The notes under the pieces are model-generated. The model was not told the origin of the DNA. It saw only the letters and a list, made by a program, of their open reading frames with translations, and did not search any database. The translations under genes were made by a program, and so were the position numbers. A DNA stretch of 64,000 bases from Candidatus Zixiibacteriota bacterium. GTDB taxonomy: Bacteria > Zixibacteria > MSB-5A5 > GN15 > FEB-12. Below, in pieces: positions 37,481 to 47,311 of the stretch. The stretch covers positions 18,914-82,913 of the forward strand of contig JAWXAN010000074.1 in assembly GCA_034439475.1 (NCBI GenBank), written 5' to 3'. Each line of letters starts with the position of its first letter. Within the stretch, counting starts at the first letter, position 1.

Positions 37481-37915
37481 ATGAACGCGAAATATGTAAT
37501 TGGCAGTGTAATAATAGTGGTTTTTCTTACTTGGGGGGCATCGGCCTTTTTCAAGACTACCGTGCAATATGTCTCTATTCAGAATGCAGTTGCCAGCAAC
37601 CGCAAAGTACAGGTGATGGGTAAGATCGATTTTAGCCGGGTCAATTATAATGCAGACAAGACCCGGCTCGAATTTGCCGTATTTAATCCTGAAGACCAGG
37701 ATACTATATCGGCCTTTCGCATGCCCGTGGTCTACTATGGCACTGTCCCGGGTAACTTCGATCAAGCCACCTCCGTTGTTCTTAAAGGTCAGCCCAATAG
37801 CGAAGGTTATTTCGTCGCCGATCAGATTCTCGTTAAGTGCCCTTCTAAATATCAGGGAGAGGACGGTGAAGAGTATCAGGATATCCAGGAAGACAAAGCG
37901 CCGACCGGGGTATAG
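37481..37915 (+). CDS. ccmE: CcmE heme chaperone, Cys-type variant
   Basis: 144 residues: one N-terminal membrane anchor, then the OB-fold CcmE domain (VQVMGKIDFSRVNY, VVYYGTVPGNFDQ, VVLKGQPNSEGYFVADQIL). In most CcmE the heme is bound covalently to His in a HxxxY motif. Here the same place reads CPSKY, with Cys120 (codon 37838-37840) and Tyr124, the CxxxY variant described in Desulfovibrio and archaea. The start follows AGGGA. The acidic tail is short. It should work with the upstream CcmC in the periplasm. Confidence 0.88.
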   Translation: MNAKYVIGSVIIVVFLTWGASAFFKTTVQYVSIQNAVASNRKVQVMGKIDFSRVNYNADKTRLEFAVFNPEDQDTISAFRMPVVYYGTVPGNFDQATSVVLKGQPNSEGYFVADQILVKCPSKYQGEDGEEYQDIQEDKAPTGV

Positions 37916-38210
37916 CTTCTTTCTTCGAATTCCAATCTTTATTTCCTCTCAGCAACGCCAGCGATATTTTGAAGCTTCAAGCTGCGCATTTTATGTAATT
38001 GCGATGTTGTCAGAGGTCACACCATTATGCTGCAAGAGTTCCATTAAATTGCACTCCCTCAACCAGATACACGGCCAAATAGTATGGTTGACAAATTCCA
38101 GCTGAGTCTATATTTTGACGCGCTAAATGGTGATGTTGCATCACTATGCGTAGATGAGAACGAAATAGAAGGGATCATTATCAGATGAGAAATAGTCAAC
38201 AAGGGATACT
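37916..38210 (+). other. Intergenic region between ccmE and the ABC operon
   Basis: 295 bases without a supported gene. A 152-codon open frame spans its first part but starts within ccmE and has no recognisable product. The only feature seen is a promoter near the 3' end, described separately. Confidence 0.5.
38088..38116 (+). promoter_or_regulatory. Sigma70-like promoter for the ABC/GldG-like/DUF4340 operon
   Basis: A consensus -35 TTGACA (38088-38093), a 17-base spacer and TATTTT (38111-38116). The ATG of the ABC ATPase follows about 95 bases downstream, preceded by AAGGGA. Read by eye. Confidence 0.6.
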
Positions 38211-39020
38211 ATGACCGAAAAACCATCATCGCCAAAGAGTATGATACAAGCGAAACGAGTCAGCAAATTCTACGGAGATTTTGTCGCTGTAAGGGATCTC
38301 ACTTTTTCCATCCCGAAAGGACAAATTGTAGCCTTTCTTGGCCCAAACGGAGCGGGCAAAACGACAACAATGAAAATCCTGTCTGGATTCTTGTCCGCAA
38401 GCGAAGGTACCGCTGAAATTGCAGGACTCGATGTACGTTCGCATAGGCTGGAAGCTGTCAAATTCCTTGGCTATCTACCCGAGAACGGCCCGCTTTATAT
38501 TGATATGACCCCGCTTGAACTCCTCAGCTTTTTCGGCGAAGCGCGAGGGATAGATTCGAAGATGCTCAAACATAGAATCGACTATGTGGTTGAGCAGTGC
38601 TCCCTCGGACAGGTACTTGAGAAACCGATAGGGAAGCTTTCCAAAGGATATCGCCAGCGGGTGGGCCTTGCTCAGGCACTGCTCCATGATCCCGATGTGC
38701 TCATAATGGATGAACCGACAGCGGGTCTTGATCCAAATCAGATTCGTGAGTTTAGAGCAAATATTGTTGAACTTGGCAAAACCAAGACAATTCTTCTGTC
38801 TACTCATATTCTCCAGGAAGTCTCTGCGATCGCCCAACGCGTGCTTGTCATCAACGAGGGACGCCTTGTATTTGATGGCACTCCGAGACAGCTTGGTGAA
38901 AGCGGTGGAATCGAAGATACTTTCTACCATCTGACCGGTTTCGGCAAGACTGCTATGGCTTCAGTCCGACCTTCTGACAGCGGCGAGCAATCAATGATAT
39001 CCGAAGGAGGCCGGGTATGA
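38211..39020 (+). CDS. ABC transporter ATP-binding protein (GldA/ABC-2 type)
   Basis: 269-residue nucleotide-binding subunit. Seen: [14 protein letters not shown] (Walker A), [15 protein letters not shown] (ABC signature), [16 protein letters not shown] (Walker B) and LLSTHILQE (H-loop). The sequence type matches ABC-2 exporters that pair with GldF/GldG-like subunits. It overlaps the permease gene by four bases (ATGA). Substrate unknown. Confidence 0.92.
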   Translation: MTEKPSSPKSMIQAKRVSKFYGDFVAVRDLTFSIPKGQIVAFLGPNGAGKTTTMKILSGFLSASEGTAEIAGLDVRSHRLEAVKFLGYLPENGPLYIDMTPLELLSFFGEARGIDSKMLKHRIDYVVEQCSLGQVLEKPIGKLSKGYRQRVGLAQALLHDPDVLIMDEPTAGLDPNQIREFRANIVELGKTKTILLSTHILQEVSAIAQRVLVINEGRLVFDGTPRQLGESGGIEDTFYHLTGFGKTAMASVRPSDSGEQSMISEGGRV

Positions 39021-41689
39021 GTTTGAACAACAGGCTTATCGCGGCAATTGTCAAAAGGGACCTGAGGCTGTATTTCAGCAATCCAACAGGATACGTATTT
39101 ATAACATTGTTCATTTTTCTGAGTGCCGCCGGCGCTTTTTGGCAGGGGAGATTCTTTGCGAATAACCTCGCTAATCTTGATCAGCTCAATCTTATATTTC
39201 CCTATATCTTGCTTTTCTTTGCTCCTGCTTTGACAATGAATATCTGGGCGGAGGAGCGCAAACAGGGGACTGATGAACTTCTGTTTACACTTCCAGCGAC
39301 AGATTTGGAAGTAATGCTTGGAAAATATATTGCCGTGCTGGGAATATACACTGCGGCTCTGGCGCTTTCTTTTAGTCATGTCTTTGTCCTCCTCTGGCTG
39401 GGCAGCCCGGACATTGGCCTGATGCTCGGTAACTATATAGGTTATTGGCTTATTGGAGCCGCGATGCTCGCGATCGGCATGTTGGCATCATTACTAACCG
39501 CCAATTCGACAATAGCGTTTATCCTCGGAGCGCTTTTCTGCTCGGTGCTTGTCTTCATTGATTCATCGCAGATGACAGTCAGCAGATGGCTTCAGGAATT
39601 ATTAGCTCCGATAAGCGTCTTTGGCGCTTTTGGGGATTTCTCCCGAGGAATTGTGTCGTTATCGGGGCTTCTTTATTTTGGTTCAATTATAGGTGTCATG
39701 CTCTTTTTAAATGTGATGCTTATCGGCCGCAGGCATTGGCCAGCGAAAGCCGATGGTTATCGATTCTGGCTTCATCAGTTGGCTCGCGCAGTAGCTGTTG
39801 TTTTGGCAGTAATCTCACTAAACGTAATAGTGAATCGCGGCAATCTAAGGGCCGACGTCACCGCAGAGCAGTTACACTCACTTTCATCGGAGACAGAACA
39901 GTTAATAGAAGACCTGCCCGATGACCGCGCTGTGTTGGTGCAGGCATTTATCAGCCCCGAAGTTCCGCGTGAATATGTCGAGACGCGCGCCAATCTGATT
40001 GGAACGCTCAAAGAAATCGCCGCGATAGGCGGTGATCGGGTCCAGGTCATTATTCGTGAAACTGAGCCGTTCACAGACGAAGCTCGCGATGCCCGCGAGA
40101 AATTCAACATTCTCCCTCGCGATGTTATGACCTCCGAAGCCGCGCAGGTGAGCAGTAAGAGTGTGTTCCTTGGGGTAGCATTTACCAGCGGAGCGCGAGA
40201 AGAAGTAATTCCATTCTTTGACCGCGGCTTGCCGGTGGAATATGAGCTTACAAGAAGTCTTCGTGTCGCGGCCGATGCCAACAGAAAAAAGATAGGGATT
40301 CTCACAACTGAGGCGAAGGTATTTGGCGGTTTTGATTACCAAACAATGAACTCAAGTCCGCCGTGGCAGATAGTAAGCGAACTTAAAAAGCAATACGAGG
40401 TCGTTCAGGTCTCCGCCGAGCAACCAATAACAGATAAGCTTGATGGATTGCTTGCGATTCTTCCCTCGACACTAACACAGCCCGAAATAGACAATCTTCA
40501 GACATATATAACCAATGGGAATCCGACCCTTATTTTTGATGACCCGCTTCCGTTGATCGACCCAGCCATGTCACCATCGGCTCCTCCGGGCGCCGGCCAG
40601 AACCCGTTCATGCAGCAGCAACAGCAGCCGCCAAAACAAAAGGGAAGTGTGAGCGGACTAATGAATGCAGTAGGTATCAATTGGAACTCGACTCAGCTTA
40701 TCTGGGACGGATACAATCCCCACCCTGACCTCGGACAACTCCAGCCTGAGATAGTCTTCATCGGACGTGGAAATGACAACGCCGAGGCTTTCAATGACTC
40801 GGTTTCGGCGACATCGGGCTTGCAAGAGGTGGTCGCACTCTATTCAGGATACATCTACAAAGCAGGCAATAGCCCGCTCCAGTTCAAACCCCTGCTAAAG
40901 ACCGGCCATCTCTCCGGCATGCTTCCCTGGGACCAAATTGTCCAACGGAGCTTTTTCGGTATGGGTCTCAACCGCAATCCAAAACGTGTGCCGACAGGGG
41001 AGTCTTACATAATTGCCGCTCAGGTCAAAGGAAAGCCATTAGCAAATCCCGATGATACCGTTGTGTCATCACCTTCTCCAATCCATGTCATAATGGCCGC
41101 AGACGTGGATATGATTTCAGACCAATTTTTCCAGTTTCGTGAACGCGGAATGGAGAATTTCCAATTCGATAATATTGCATTCGTTCTCAACAGCATGGAT
41201 TTACTCGTTGGAGACGAGTCGTTTATCGACCTGAGAAAGAAACGCGTCAGACATCGGACTCTCAAAACTGTGGAATCACAGACCCGGCAATTTGTCGAGC
41301 GTCGACTTGAGGAAGAAAAGCAGGCGGAGGTCTTTGCTCAGCAGGCTCTCAATGAAGCCCAGCAGAGGCTGAATGAGAAAGTTGCCCAGGTCCAGAGCCG
41401 TACCGATCTCGACGATCAGGCCAAGCAGATAATGGTGAAAAACCTCCAAGAAGTGGAAAACCGCCGCTTTGAAGTCAGCAAAGGAAATATCGAGGCGAAA
41501 AAAGAAGCGACGGTGGCTCGTAGCAAAGAGACTATGGAGACTGCTGTTCTTTCAATTCAAAGCCGCATCAAGACGTTGGCGGTCTTGATTCCGCCGATTC
41601 CGGCGCTCGCACTCGGTGTAATGATTTTTATCAGGCGAAGACGGCGGGAGTTTGAGGGAGAGTTGCAATCACGAAGGCTGAGGAGCTAA
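39017..41689 (+). CDS. Fusion of ABC-2 permease and GldG-like periplasmic protein
   Basis: 890 residues in two parts. Residues 1-240 form an ABC-2 membrane domain of about six helices ([36 protein letters not shown]). From a further helix near 250-270, a large soluble domain of the GldG/DUF4350 type follows: [50 protein letters not shown] glutamine/proline linker ([12 protein letters not shown]) lies near residue 535. A C-terminal coiled coil ([16 protein letters not shown]) and a last membrane helix with a basic tail end the protein. In Bacteroidetes GldF and GldG are separate and serve gliding; here they are one chain. Function in this organism is unknown. Confidence 0.85.
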   Translation: MSLNNRLIAAIVKRDLRLYFSNPTGYVFITLFIFLSAAGAFWQGRFFANNLANLDQLNLIFPYILLFFAPALTMNIWAEERKQGTDELLFTLPATDLEVMLGKYIAVLGIYTAALALSFSHVFVLLWLGSPDIGLMLGNYIGYWLIGAAMLAIGMLASLLTANSTIAFILGALFCSVLVFIDSSQMTVSRWLQELLAPISVFGAFGDFSRGIVSLSGLLYFGSIIGVMLFLNVMLIGRRHWPAKADGYRFWLHQLARAVAVVLAVISLNVIVNRGNLRADVTAEQLHSLSSETEQLIEDLPDDRAVLVQAFISPEVPREYVETRANLIGTLKEIAAIGGDRVQVIIRETEPFTDEARDAREKFNILPRDVMTSEAAQVSSKSVFLGVAFTSGAREEVIPFFDRGLPVEYELTRSLRVAADANRKKIGILTTEAKVFGGFDYQTMNSSPPWQIVSELKKQYEVVQVSAEQPITDKLDGLLAILPSTLTQPEIDNLQTYITNGNPTLIFDDPLPLIDPAMSPSAPPGAGQNPFMQQQQQPPKQKGSVSGLMNAVGINWNSTQLIWDGYNPHPDLGQLQPEIVFIGRGNDNAEAFNDSVSATSGLQEVVALYSGYIYKAGNSPLQFKPLLKTGHLSGMLPWDQIVQRSFFGMGLNRNPKRVPTGESYIIAAQVKGKPLANPDDTVVSSPSPIHVIMAADVDMISDQFFQFRERGMENFQFDNIAFVLNSMDLLVGDESFIDLRKKRVRHRTLKTVESQTRQFVERRLEEEKQAEVFAQQALNEAQQRLNEKVAQVQSRTDLDDQAKQIMVKNLQEVENRRFEVSKGNIEAKKEATVARSKETMETAVLSIQSRIKTLAVLIPPIPALALGVMIFIRRRRREFEGELQSRRLRS

Positions 41690-41692
41690 GAG

Positions 41693-43060
41693 ATGACCGA
41701 AACGAAGAAGACACTGTTTTTTCTCGCTGTTGCCGGGCTATTGGTATTGCTGGCTTTTATTGCCGCCCCAAAAACGATCACACCCGAGGCCTTCAAGGAT
41801 CTCGGGACAAAATTCTTTCCGGAGTTTACCGATCCGAATGAGGCGACAACGATGGAAGTTGTGGATTACGATGATGCAACCGGGTCGTCCCGCCCATTCA
41901 AAGTCACCTTCAATAACGGTCGCTGGACAATTCCTTCGCACAATGATTATCCGGCTGATGGCAAAGACCGCCTTGCAAAGACTGCCGCCGGTGTCATAGA
42001 CATTAACAAAGATGATTTCAGAACAGATTCCCCGACGGAGTATGAAGCAATGGGGGTTGTTGACCCGCTTGACGAAAGCTCTGCAGGTCTTTCGGGCAGG
42101 GGTAGACGAGTGACGATCAAGGGACAAGATAGTCGTGTGCTGGCCGATTTCATTATAGGAAACGAGGTTGTCGACCGCCCGGGTTTGCGTTTTGTTCGTA
42201 TACCGGATGAAAAACGAGTCTATGCCTCAAAAGTAAACGTCGATATTTCCGCTCGCTTCGAGGATTGGATTGAGCCAGATTTGCTCAAAGTCACTGGAAA
42301 CAAGATAAGTCGCGTCGTATTGAAGGATTATTCGATTAATGAGCGGACACTTTCAGTGGAGCAACGAGATGTGATAACATTGGTAAACCAGTCAGGGGTA
42401 TGGAAATTCGACAAGTCCGGCAAATCCGGCAAATCCGGATCGCCCGATACTACCGTTGTCCAGTCGCTCATTAAAACGCTTGATGAGCTTGCGATTGTAG
42501 GAGTCAGACCAAAACCGGCAGCCTTGACCGCAGCGCTGAGTGGTAAAAGCCCGATGACCTCGATATCGCAGGCCGACTGGTTATCATTGCAGAGTAAAGG
42601 GTACTATTTGACCCGTGAAGGTCAACTCCTATCTAATGAAGGAGAACTTCAGTTCTCGACCGAAGAAGGACTTAAATATACGCTTAGATTTGGCGAAGTC
42701 GCGTACGGTACAGGTCTTGCGCTGACAGCAGGGGCCAGCGAAGCGGAGCAGGCCGGTAGCGGTGGTGGCGCTGAAAATCGCTACTTGTTCGTCTCGGTTG
42801 ATTTTGATAACAACTCACTCGTAGAGCCGCCAAAAGCATCGGATATGACTTTTAAGAACAAGCCTGACAGTTTGCTTTCGGAGGAAGAGAAACAACAGTG
42901 GACTATAAACGATATTTGGCAGAGCTGGCAGAATAAAGTTTCTGCGAACCGAAAGTCGGTGGATGGTCTCAACGAAAGATTTTCACATTGGTATTATGTG
43001 ATTTCATCGGCCAGTTTTGATAAATTGCGACTGAAGCGCAAAGATTTGATTAAGAGTTGA
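41693..43060 (+). CDS. DUF4340-domain membrane-anchored protein
   Basis: 455 residues with an N-terminal membrane helix (TLFFLAVAGLLVLLAFIAA) and a soluble beta-rich region. It resembles the DUF4340 proteins that follow ABC/GldG-like pairs: TFNNGRWTIPSHNDYPADG, VGDP-like IIGNEVVDRPGLRFVR and KVNVDISARFEDWIEPDLL. AGGAG lies seven bases before the ATG, three bases after the permease stop. A short glycine/serine/lysine repeat occurs near residue 245. Its molecular role is not known; co-occurrence suggests it is the third part of the exporter complex. Confidence 0.8.
   Translation: MTETKKTLFFLAVAGLLVLLAFIAAPKTITPEAFKDLGTKFFPEFTDPNEATTMEVVDYDDATGSSRPFKVTFNNGRWTIPSHNDYPADGKDRLAKTAAGVIDINKDDFRTDSPTEYEAMGVVDPLDESSAGLSGRGRRVTIKGQDSRVLADFIIGNEVVDRPGLRFVRIPDEKRVYASKVNVDISARFEDWIEPDLLKVTGNKISRVVLKDYSINERTLSVEQRDVITLVNQSGVWKFDKSGKSGKSGSPDTTVVQSLIKTLDELAIVGVRPKPAALTAALSGKSPMTSISQADWLSLQSKGYYLTREGQLLSNEGELQFSTEEGLKYTLRFGEVAYGTGLALTAGASEAEQAGSGGGAENRYLFVSVDFDNNSLVEPPKASDMTFKNKPDSLLSEEEKQQWTINDIWQSWQNKVSANRKSVDGLNERFSHWYYVISSASFDKLRLKRKDLIKS
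42413..42439 (+). repeat. Three 9-base tandem repeats coding a GKS linker
   Basis: Three near-identical 9-base units (aagtccggc, aaatccggc, aaatccgga) in frame in the DUF4340-type gene, encoding KSGKSGKSG. Slippage at such repeats can change linker length. Confidence 0.7.
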
Positions 43061-43111
43061 TTGACCAGTCAAAAAAAGACTGATCTGTGCTAATATTCAC
43101 GAGGAGGCATT

Positions 43112-43720
43112 ATGAAACAGGATAATTCGATTCGAAACGGGGAACTCATGAAAGCATATAGTGATTTGGAAAGGGCCAAAGCCCGGATCTTGGAGCTTCG
43201 TCAAGCTGTACCGGAGCTCCCGGTCGCTGATTACACTTTCAAAACTATCTCAGGAGAACCGGTCACACACTCCAGTCTGTTTCAAGACAAAAGCGAACTT
43301 ATGATAATTCATAACATGGGCAAAGGATGCAGTTACTGTACGGTCTGGGCCGACGGTTTTAATGGTCTTGTGCCTCATCTCGAAAACCGTGTACCGTTTG
43401 CTGTAATTTCTCCCAATGCCCCGGATGATATCAAGTCCTTCTCAGAAAGTCGCGGCTGGCTGTTTAGTATTTTGTCCGCCCAAGACTCAACCTTTGCAAA
43501 AGACATGGGCTTTGCCAGTGAAAAGAATGAACCTTGGCCGGGCGTATCGACTTTTTGCAAGGATGACAGTGGTAAAATGTATCGTGTCAATGCGGCGGAT
43601 TTTGGCCCTGGAGATGATTATTGCGCGCTCTGGCATCTCTTCGATTTGCTCCCTTCAGGTAAAGGAGACTGGGAGCCGAAATATGTCTACGAACAGACGC
43701 TAAAGCTGACGAGGACGTAA
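43112..43720 (+). CDS. DUF899-like thioredoxin-fold protein
   Basis: 202 residues. The pattern fits DUF899: MIIHNMGKGCSYCTVWADGF contains a CxxC, then FAVISPNAPDDIKSF, GVSTFCKDDSGKMYRV and YCALWHLFDLLP. DUF899 proteins are thioredoxin-like and of unclear function. A strong AGGAGG sits six bases before the ATG. No signal peptide is seen, so it is probably cytosolic. It is about 50 bases from the DUF4340 stop, so read-through is possible. Confidence 0.72.
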   Translation: MKQDNSIRNGELMKAYSDLERAKARILELRQAVPELPVADYTFKTISGEPVTHSSLFQDKSELMIIHNMGKGCSYCTVWADGFNGLVPHLENRVPFAVISPNAPDDIKSFSESRGWLFSILSAQDSTFAKDMGFASEKNEPWPGVSTFCKDDSGKMYRVNAADFGPGDDYCALWHLFDLLPSGKGDWEPKYVYEQTLKLTRT

Positions 43721-43820
43721 GGGAGAAGCCAATATCTGAACGGTCACATAGTTGACAAATCTATCCAGGGACATCCATGACACTTTTGTGGTTTTGTCAT
43801 CTTTCTGTTAGTTCCTGTAA

Positions 43821-43837
43821 CCCACCCAACGGGTGGG
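43821..43837 (+). terminator. Hairpin after the DUF899-like gene
   Basis: CCCACCC (43821-43827), loop AAC, GGGTGGG (43831-43837): a perfect 7-bp GC stem, followed by CTCTTTCCCTTCTT. The T-tract is poor, so termination efficiency is doubtful. Confidence 0.5.
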
Positions 43838-43876
43838 CTCTTTCCCTTCTTGAATGAACGGTTCAGACCAAAGAAA

Positions 43877-43898
43877 AACCCACCCATAGAGGTGGGTT
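43877..43898 (-). terminator. Terminator of the small dockerin-type gene
   Basis: On the - strand AACCCACC-6 base loop-GGTGGGTT (arms 43891-43898 and 43877-43884) is followed by TTTTTCTTT. The stop of the - strand gene is 25 bases upstream. The arm is almost the same as that of the + strand hairpin 40 bases away. Confidence 0.75.
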
Positions 43899-43923
43899 CA
43901 GTGTAGCGAAAATCTATCCAATC

Positions 43924-44691
43924 CTACAAACAGACCGGCGCAGGGCCACCGATGAAGAGATATGCGATCATATATGTTAAATCAGAAATATCAATTGTGC
44001 CGTTGGGTGAGCCGTCCATATTTGCCGCGCCCAAATTTGCCGGCGTTTGAAGAGATATAAAAAGGTAATCAATAAACACCGTCAAATCAGAAATATCAAC
44101 AAAGCCCTCGGGGGAATCATCGATGTTACCGCATACAAACGGAGCCCGCGGCGCAACCTGAATTGCTATACCGACAAAGACCGGTGTGAACATCTTTTCT
44201 GAGAAATCACCGATATATGGCATCATCATGAAATTGCCGCCGGGGGGTAAAAATCCATTCTGAATTGTCATTTCACCGGGCTTGAGTCCAGTAAAATAAA
44301 TATTCACAATAGCGCCGTTACCACGAGGCAAAGCCTTCATCTCCGGACCTGCGAGAAAAGCTGAGAGAACCGAGGTGTCGGAAAGCAATCCGTCCGCATT
44401 TATCGCGCCGCCTATCCTCAAATTCATTATCTCGGCGTCTGCCATGCGGCCGATATAGACAATAGAATCGAAGCGAGCCATGCCGGAATCGACACTTGAT
44501 GTGATGAGTCCAATGTTGAAGCACTTGATTGGCTGATCGTTACTTATGGAAAGACTAATGGGAAGAGAGCGGCCGATCTGGAGGGAAGCAGATTCGATCT
44601 TTATTGTGTCGGGAGCCGCAATATCCTGAGCCCAACTCGAGAGTGTGAATGCAAGAACAAGACACGATGAGAGAGTGAGTATCCGTCTCAA
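43924..44691 (-). CDS. Small secreted protein with paired dockerin-like C-terminus
   Basis: 255 residues from TTG 44691, six bases after AGGAGG on the - strand. A signal peptide is seen (MRRILTLSSCLVLAFTLSSWA). A beta-rich central part (cohesin-like pattern DTIKIESASLQIGRSLPIS) follows. The tail holds two dockerin-like units: [20 protein letters not shown] then NMDGSPNGTIDISDLTYMI, and it ends PVCL. Dockerin units bind Ca2+ in an EF-hand-like loop. Three other proteins in the window share this end. Ligand and function are unknown; adhesion, scaffolding or surface attachment is possible. Confidence 0.75.
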   Translation of the reverse strand: MRRILTLSSCLVLAFTLSSWAQDIAAPDTIKIESASLQIGRSLPISLSISNDQPIKCFNIGLITSSVDSGMARFDSIVYIGRMADAEIMNLRIGGAINADGLLSDTSVLSAFLAGPEMKALPRGNGAIVNIYFTGLKPGEMTIQNGFLPPGGNFMMMPYIGDFSEKMFTPVFVGIAIQVAPRAPFVCGNIDDSPEGFVDISDLTVFIDYLFISLQTPANLGAANMDGSPNGTIDISDLTYMIAYLFIGGPAPVCL

Positions 44692-44848
44692 AACCTACCT
44701 CCTGTACTTTGACCCGTTGAAGATCTTATGATGTAATCAATAACAAACCGGACCGAACCACCGTGTGGCCGCATCCAGTAAATCATAGCCTATGCTTGGC
44801 CGGTTGTCAAGTTCTAATATCCGGGCTGTTTTCTCGCCGCAATCTCGG

Positions 44849-44884
44849 AAAGTCAGCAGAAGATTGCGTGCTTCTGCTGACTTT
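44849..44884 (-). terminator. Terminator-like hairpin after the sod gene
   Basis: AAAGTCAGCAGAAG (44849-44862) and CTTCTGCTGACTTT (44871-44884) form a perfect 14-bp stem with an 8-base loop, 28 bases past the sod stop. There is only a short T-run on either strand, so it could work in both directions. Confidence 0.65.
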
Positions 44885-44911
44885 TACTGAATTCTAAATT
44901 GTGGGATGTTG

Positions 44912-45511
44912 CTATCGCTGTCTGAAGCGCTCGTTGACTGCATCCCAGTTAATCAGATTGAAGAACGCTGAAATGTACTCCGGGCGGCGGTTCTGATACT
45001 TTATATAGTAGGCGTGCTCCCAGACATCAATTCCCAGAAGAGGTTTCTTGCCGGTTGAGAGCGGGGAGTCCTGGTTGGGTGTGCCGGTAATTTCAAGCTT
45101 GCCGTTGTTCTGCACAAGCCATGCCCAGCCCGAGCCAAAGACAGAAGTGGCTGCTTTGGTGAAGGCCTCTTTGAATTGTTCGATACCTCCAAAGGTTGAG
45201 GATATCTCATCGGCCACTTTCCCACCGAAGTGAACATCCTTTTTCAGTATCTGCCAGAAGAAAGCATGATTCGCATGACCGCCGCCGTGATTGCGAACGA
45301 TGGTCCGTATCGATTCCGGGATTGCATTCAGATCTGCAACGAGTTCTTCGACAGGTTTGCCCTGCAGATTGGTATGCGCCTCCAAGGCATTATTAAGATT
45401 AGTGATGTACGTCTGATGATGTTTCGTGTGATGAATGGTCATCGTTTCTTTGTCGAAATACGGCTCAAGCGCATCATAGGCATACGGCAAATTGGGCAGC
45501 GTATGGGGCAT
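44912..45511 (-). CDS. sod: Fe/Mn superoxide dismutase (cytosolic)
   Basis: 199 residues from the ATG at 45511, six bases behind AAGGAGG on the - strand. Seen: [17 protein letters not shown] start, [11 protein letters not shown] with the first metal His, [12 protein letters not shown] with the second, and [17 protein letters not shown] with the metal Asp and third His. The frame stays open upstream with a second ATG (45541), also behind AAGGAG, that would add the decapeptide [10 protein letters not shown]. No signal peptide is present. Fe and Mn forms cannot be told apart reliably here. The peroxiredoxin gene directly upstream probably shares the transcript. Confidence 0.95.
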   Translation of the reverse strand: MPHTLPNLPYAYDALEPYFDKETMTIHHTKHHQTYITNLNNALEAHTNLQGKPVEELVADLNAIPESIRTIVRNHGGGHANHAFFWQILKKDVHFGGKVADEISSTFGGIEQFKEAFTKAATSVFGSGWAWLVQNNGKLEITGTPNQDSPLSTGKKPLLGIDVWEHAYYIKYQNRRPEYISAFFNLINWDAVNERFRQR

Positions 45512-45557
45512 CAATCCCTCCTTGGTCGTTGTGTGTGGCATATACGATTTCTCCTTC

Positions 45558-45998
45558 TTAATTAATTGCATTAAGCAGTTCGACAGTGTCGAGCGTTTTG
45601 CCCGACCTGTCCATAACTGATCGGAAAGTGATTATTCCGCTTTCATCTATTACAAAATAAGCTCGTTCAGAACAGCCCTCGGCGCGAAGCACACCATATG
45701 CAGTTGATGCCTTTCTGCCAAAATCTGACAACAGCGGGTATTCTATTTTCAAAGACTCAGCATACGCACGCTGGGTGTGGTGGCTGTCAACAGAGACACC
45801 GATCACAGTGACATTCTTGTTTTTAAATTGCGAGAGGTCATCGCGGAAGCAGGACAACTCGGATGTGCACACCGAGGAAAATGAAAAAGGATAAAAGGCG
45901 AGCAAAATCTTGCTTCCTTTGAAACTTTCCAGTGTGACTATTTCGCCGCGCTGGTTCTTCAATTCAAAATTCGGCGCTCTATCTCCAATATCCACCAA
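45558..45998 (-). CDS. Peroxiredoxin (AhpC/TSA, BCP/AhpE-like)
   Basis: 146 residues from TTG 45998 (GTG 45995 possible). Seen: [20 protein letters not shown] and [19 protein letters not shown]. The peroxidatic Cys lies in the SVCTSE segment where the family usually has TxxC; the Thr two positions before is Ser here. It reduces peroxides and organic hydroperoxides. Placement ahead of the superoxide dismutase gene suggests a two-step oxidant defence unit: superoxide to peroxide, then peroxide to water. No exported signal is seen. Confidence 0.9.
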   Translation of the reverse strand: MVDIGDRAPNFELKNQRGEIVTLESFKGSKILLAFYPFSFSSVCTSELSCFRDDLSQFKNKNVTVIGVSVDSHHTQRAYAESLKIEYPLLSDFGRKASTAYGVLRAEGCSERAYFVIDESGIITFRSVMDRSGKTLDTVELLNAIN

Positions 45999-46126
45999 AG
46001 TAAATCTCCCTGCATATTTGTCTTATACATGACAGACCTGAAAGGGGTATAGTATTATCCATCGAATGCAGACACAAGCTGATTTTATTTTTAGTGCGCT
46101 CGGGATGCTTACGTGCTGGAACCTAA

Positions 46127-47311
46127 TTAAGCTCGGCCGGCAGGTTGACTACGGGGATGTGAAAGAACACGTATTGCGCGCTCTATCATTTCCGTGCTAC
46201 AGGCATAGGCGAACCGAATCGACGGCTGCTCATCGTAGAAGATGTCGCCCGGGACGCTTCCGAGTGAGTAATTCTCAATCAAGTAGTTTACCAGTTCCCA
46301 AGGCGTCCCCGGCCATGAGTCGGTAATTCTGGCATACAGATAAAAAGCTCCGCCTGGGGGAGTTTCGCATTTGAGAAAATCGGTCTGATTGACGCCCTGA
46401 AAGAGGATATCCCTGCGTGTTTTATACTCGTCACGCATTTCTGCCACACACTCCTGCGGGCCATTCAATGCAACAATACCTGCATGCTGGGTCGGTGTCG
46501 AAACGCCATTGATCGAATACAAAATAATCTTTTTCATCTGATCGATGAGCCGTTGGTCTGAACAGACCGCATAACCAAGGCGCCAACCGGTCATGGCGTA
46601 ACTTTTTGAGAATGTAAAACAGGTTACAATTTTATCGCGAACTGTCTGGGGGTAGTCTGAAGCAATGCTACCTGCGCTAACATGAAGTTCGTCATAAATA
46701 ATGTGCTCATAGGCTTCGTCTGAGACTACGTACAGATTATGTTTGGCGGCGATATCAAGCAACGCAACAATATCCTTGCGCTTGAATATTCCTCCGGTAG
46801 GATTATGCGGTGAGTTCACAAGAATCGCTTTCGTGCGGGGTGAAATACTCGATTCAACCTCAGCAGGATCCCAGACATATCCATTCTCAGCGCGCAACGG
46901 AACCTTAACAAGCTCGCCACCGCATAGTTTGATAATCCATCCGGTAGCAGTCCAGTTCGGTTGGGGATAAATTACTTCGTCACCAGGATTGAGAAGGGCT
47001 TGAAAAGTACAGTAGAGGGCATGCATTCCGCCGTTGGTCACTACAACATTGTCGGGACCAGAAAGATAGCTGATCTTATTATCACTGCGAAGTTTGTTGA
47101 TTATTGCTTCCCGAAGAGGCTTTATCCCTGTTGATGGCGCATAATGAGTCGCATTGTCTCGAAGAGCCTTAGCGAGGGCTTCTTTTATATGGACTGGAGT
47201 GTCAAACGAAGGGTCTCCTGATTCCAGACGGAGCGGGTCAGGCATGGTCAGCAGTCTATCGCGAATTGAAACAATTCCTTCAAATACAATATCGTCCAGT
47301 TTGTGATTCAT
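46127..47311 (-). CDS. PLP-dependent class I aminotransferase
   Basis: 394 residues, fold-type I transaminase. Seen: LESGDPSFDTPVHIKEAL, THYAPSTGIKPLREAI, NSPHNPTGGIF (the Asn that contacts PLP), VVSDEAYEHI with the ring-nitrogen Asp and FTFSKSYAMTGWRLGYAV with the Schiff-base Lys. This is the aspartate/alanine/aromatic aminotransferase group; substrate unresolved. It stands alone on the - strand, with no clear terminator. It is complete, unlike the fragment at the left edge, and is a different subfamily. Confidence 0.9.
   Translation of the reverse strand: MNHKLDDIVFEGIVSIRDRLLTMPDPLRLESGDPSFDTPVHIKEALAKALRDNATHYAPSTGIKPLREAIINKLRSDNKISYLSGPDNVVVTNGGMHALYCTFQALLNPGDEVIYPQPNWTATGWIIKLCGGELVKVPLRAENGYVWDPAEVESSISPRTKAILVNSPHNPTGGIFKRKDIVALLDIAAKHNLYVVSDEAYEHIIYDELHVSAGSIASDYPQTVRDKIVTCFTFSKSYAMTGWRLGYAVCSDQRLIDQMKKIILYSINGVSTPTQHAGIVALNGPQECVAEMRDEYKTRRDILFQGVNQTDFLKCETPPGGAFYLYARITDSWPGTPWELVNYLIENYSLGSVPGDIFYDEQPSIRFAYACSTEMIERAIRVLSHPRSQPAGRA

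Noticed and set aside
37650..38105. 152-codon frame running out of ccmE into the intergenic region
   Set aside because: Starts inside ccmE in another frame, no ribosome site, no known domain.
46066..46326. 86-codon + strand frame between peroxiredoxin and aminotransferase genes
   Set aside because: Mostly antisense to the aminotransferase C-terminus, with no motif.
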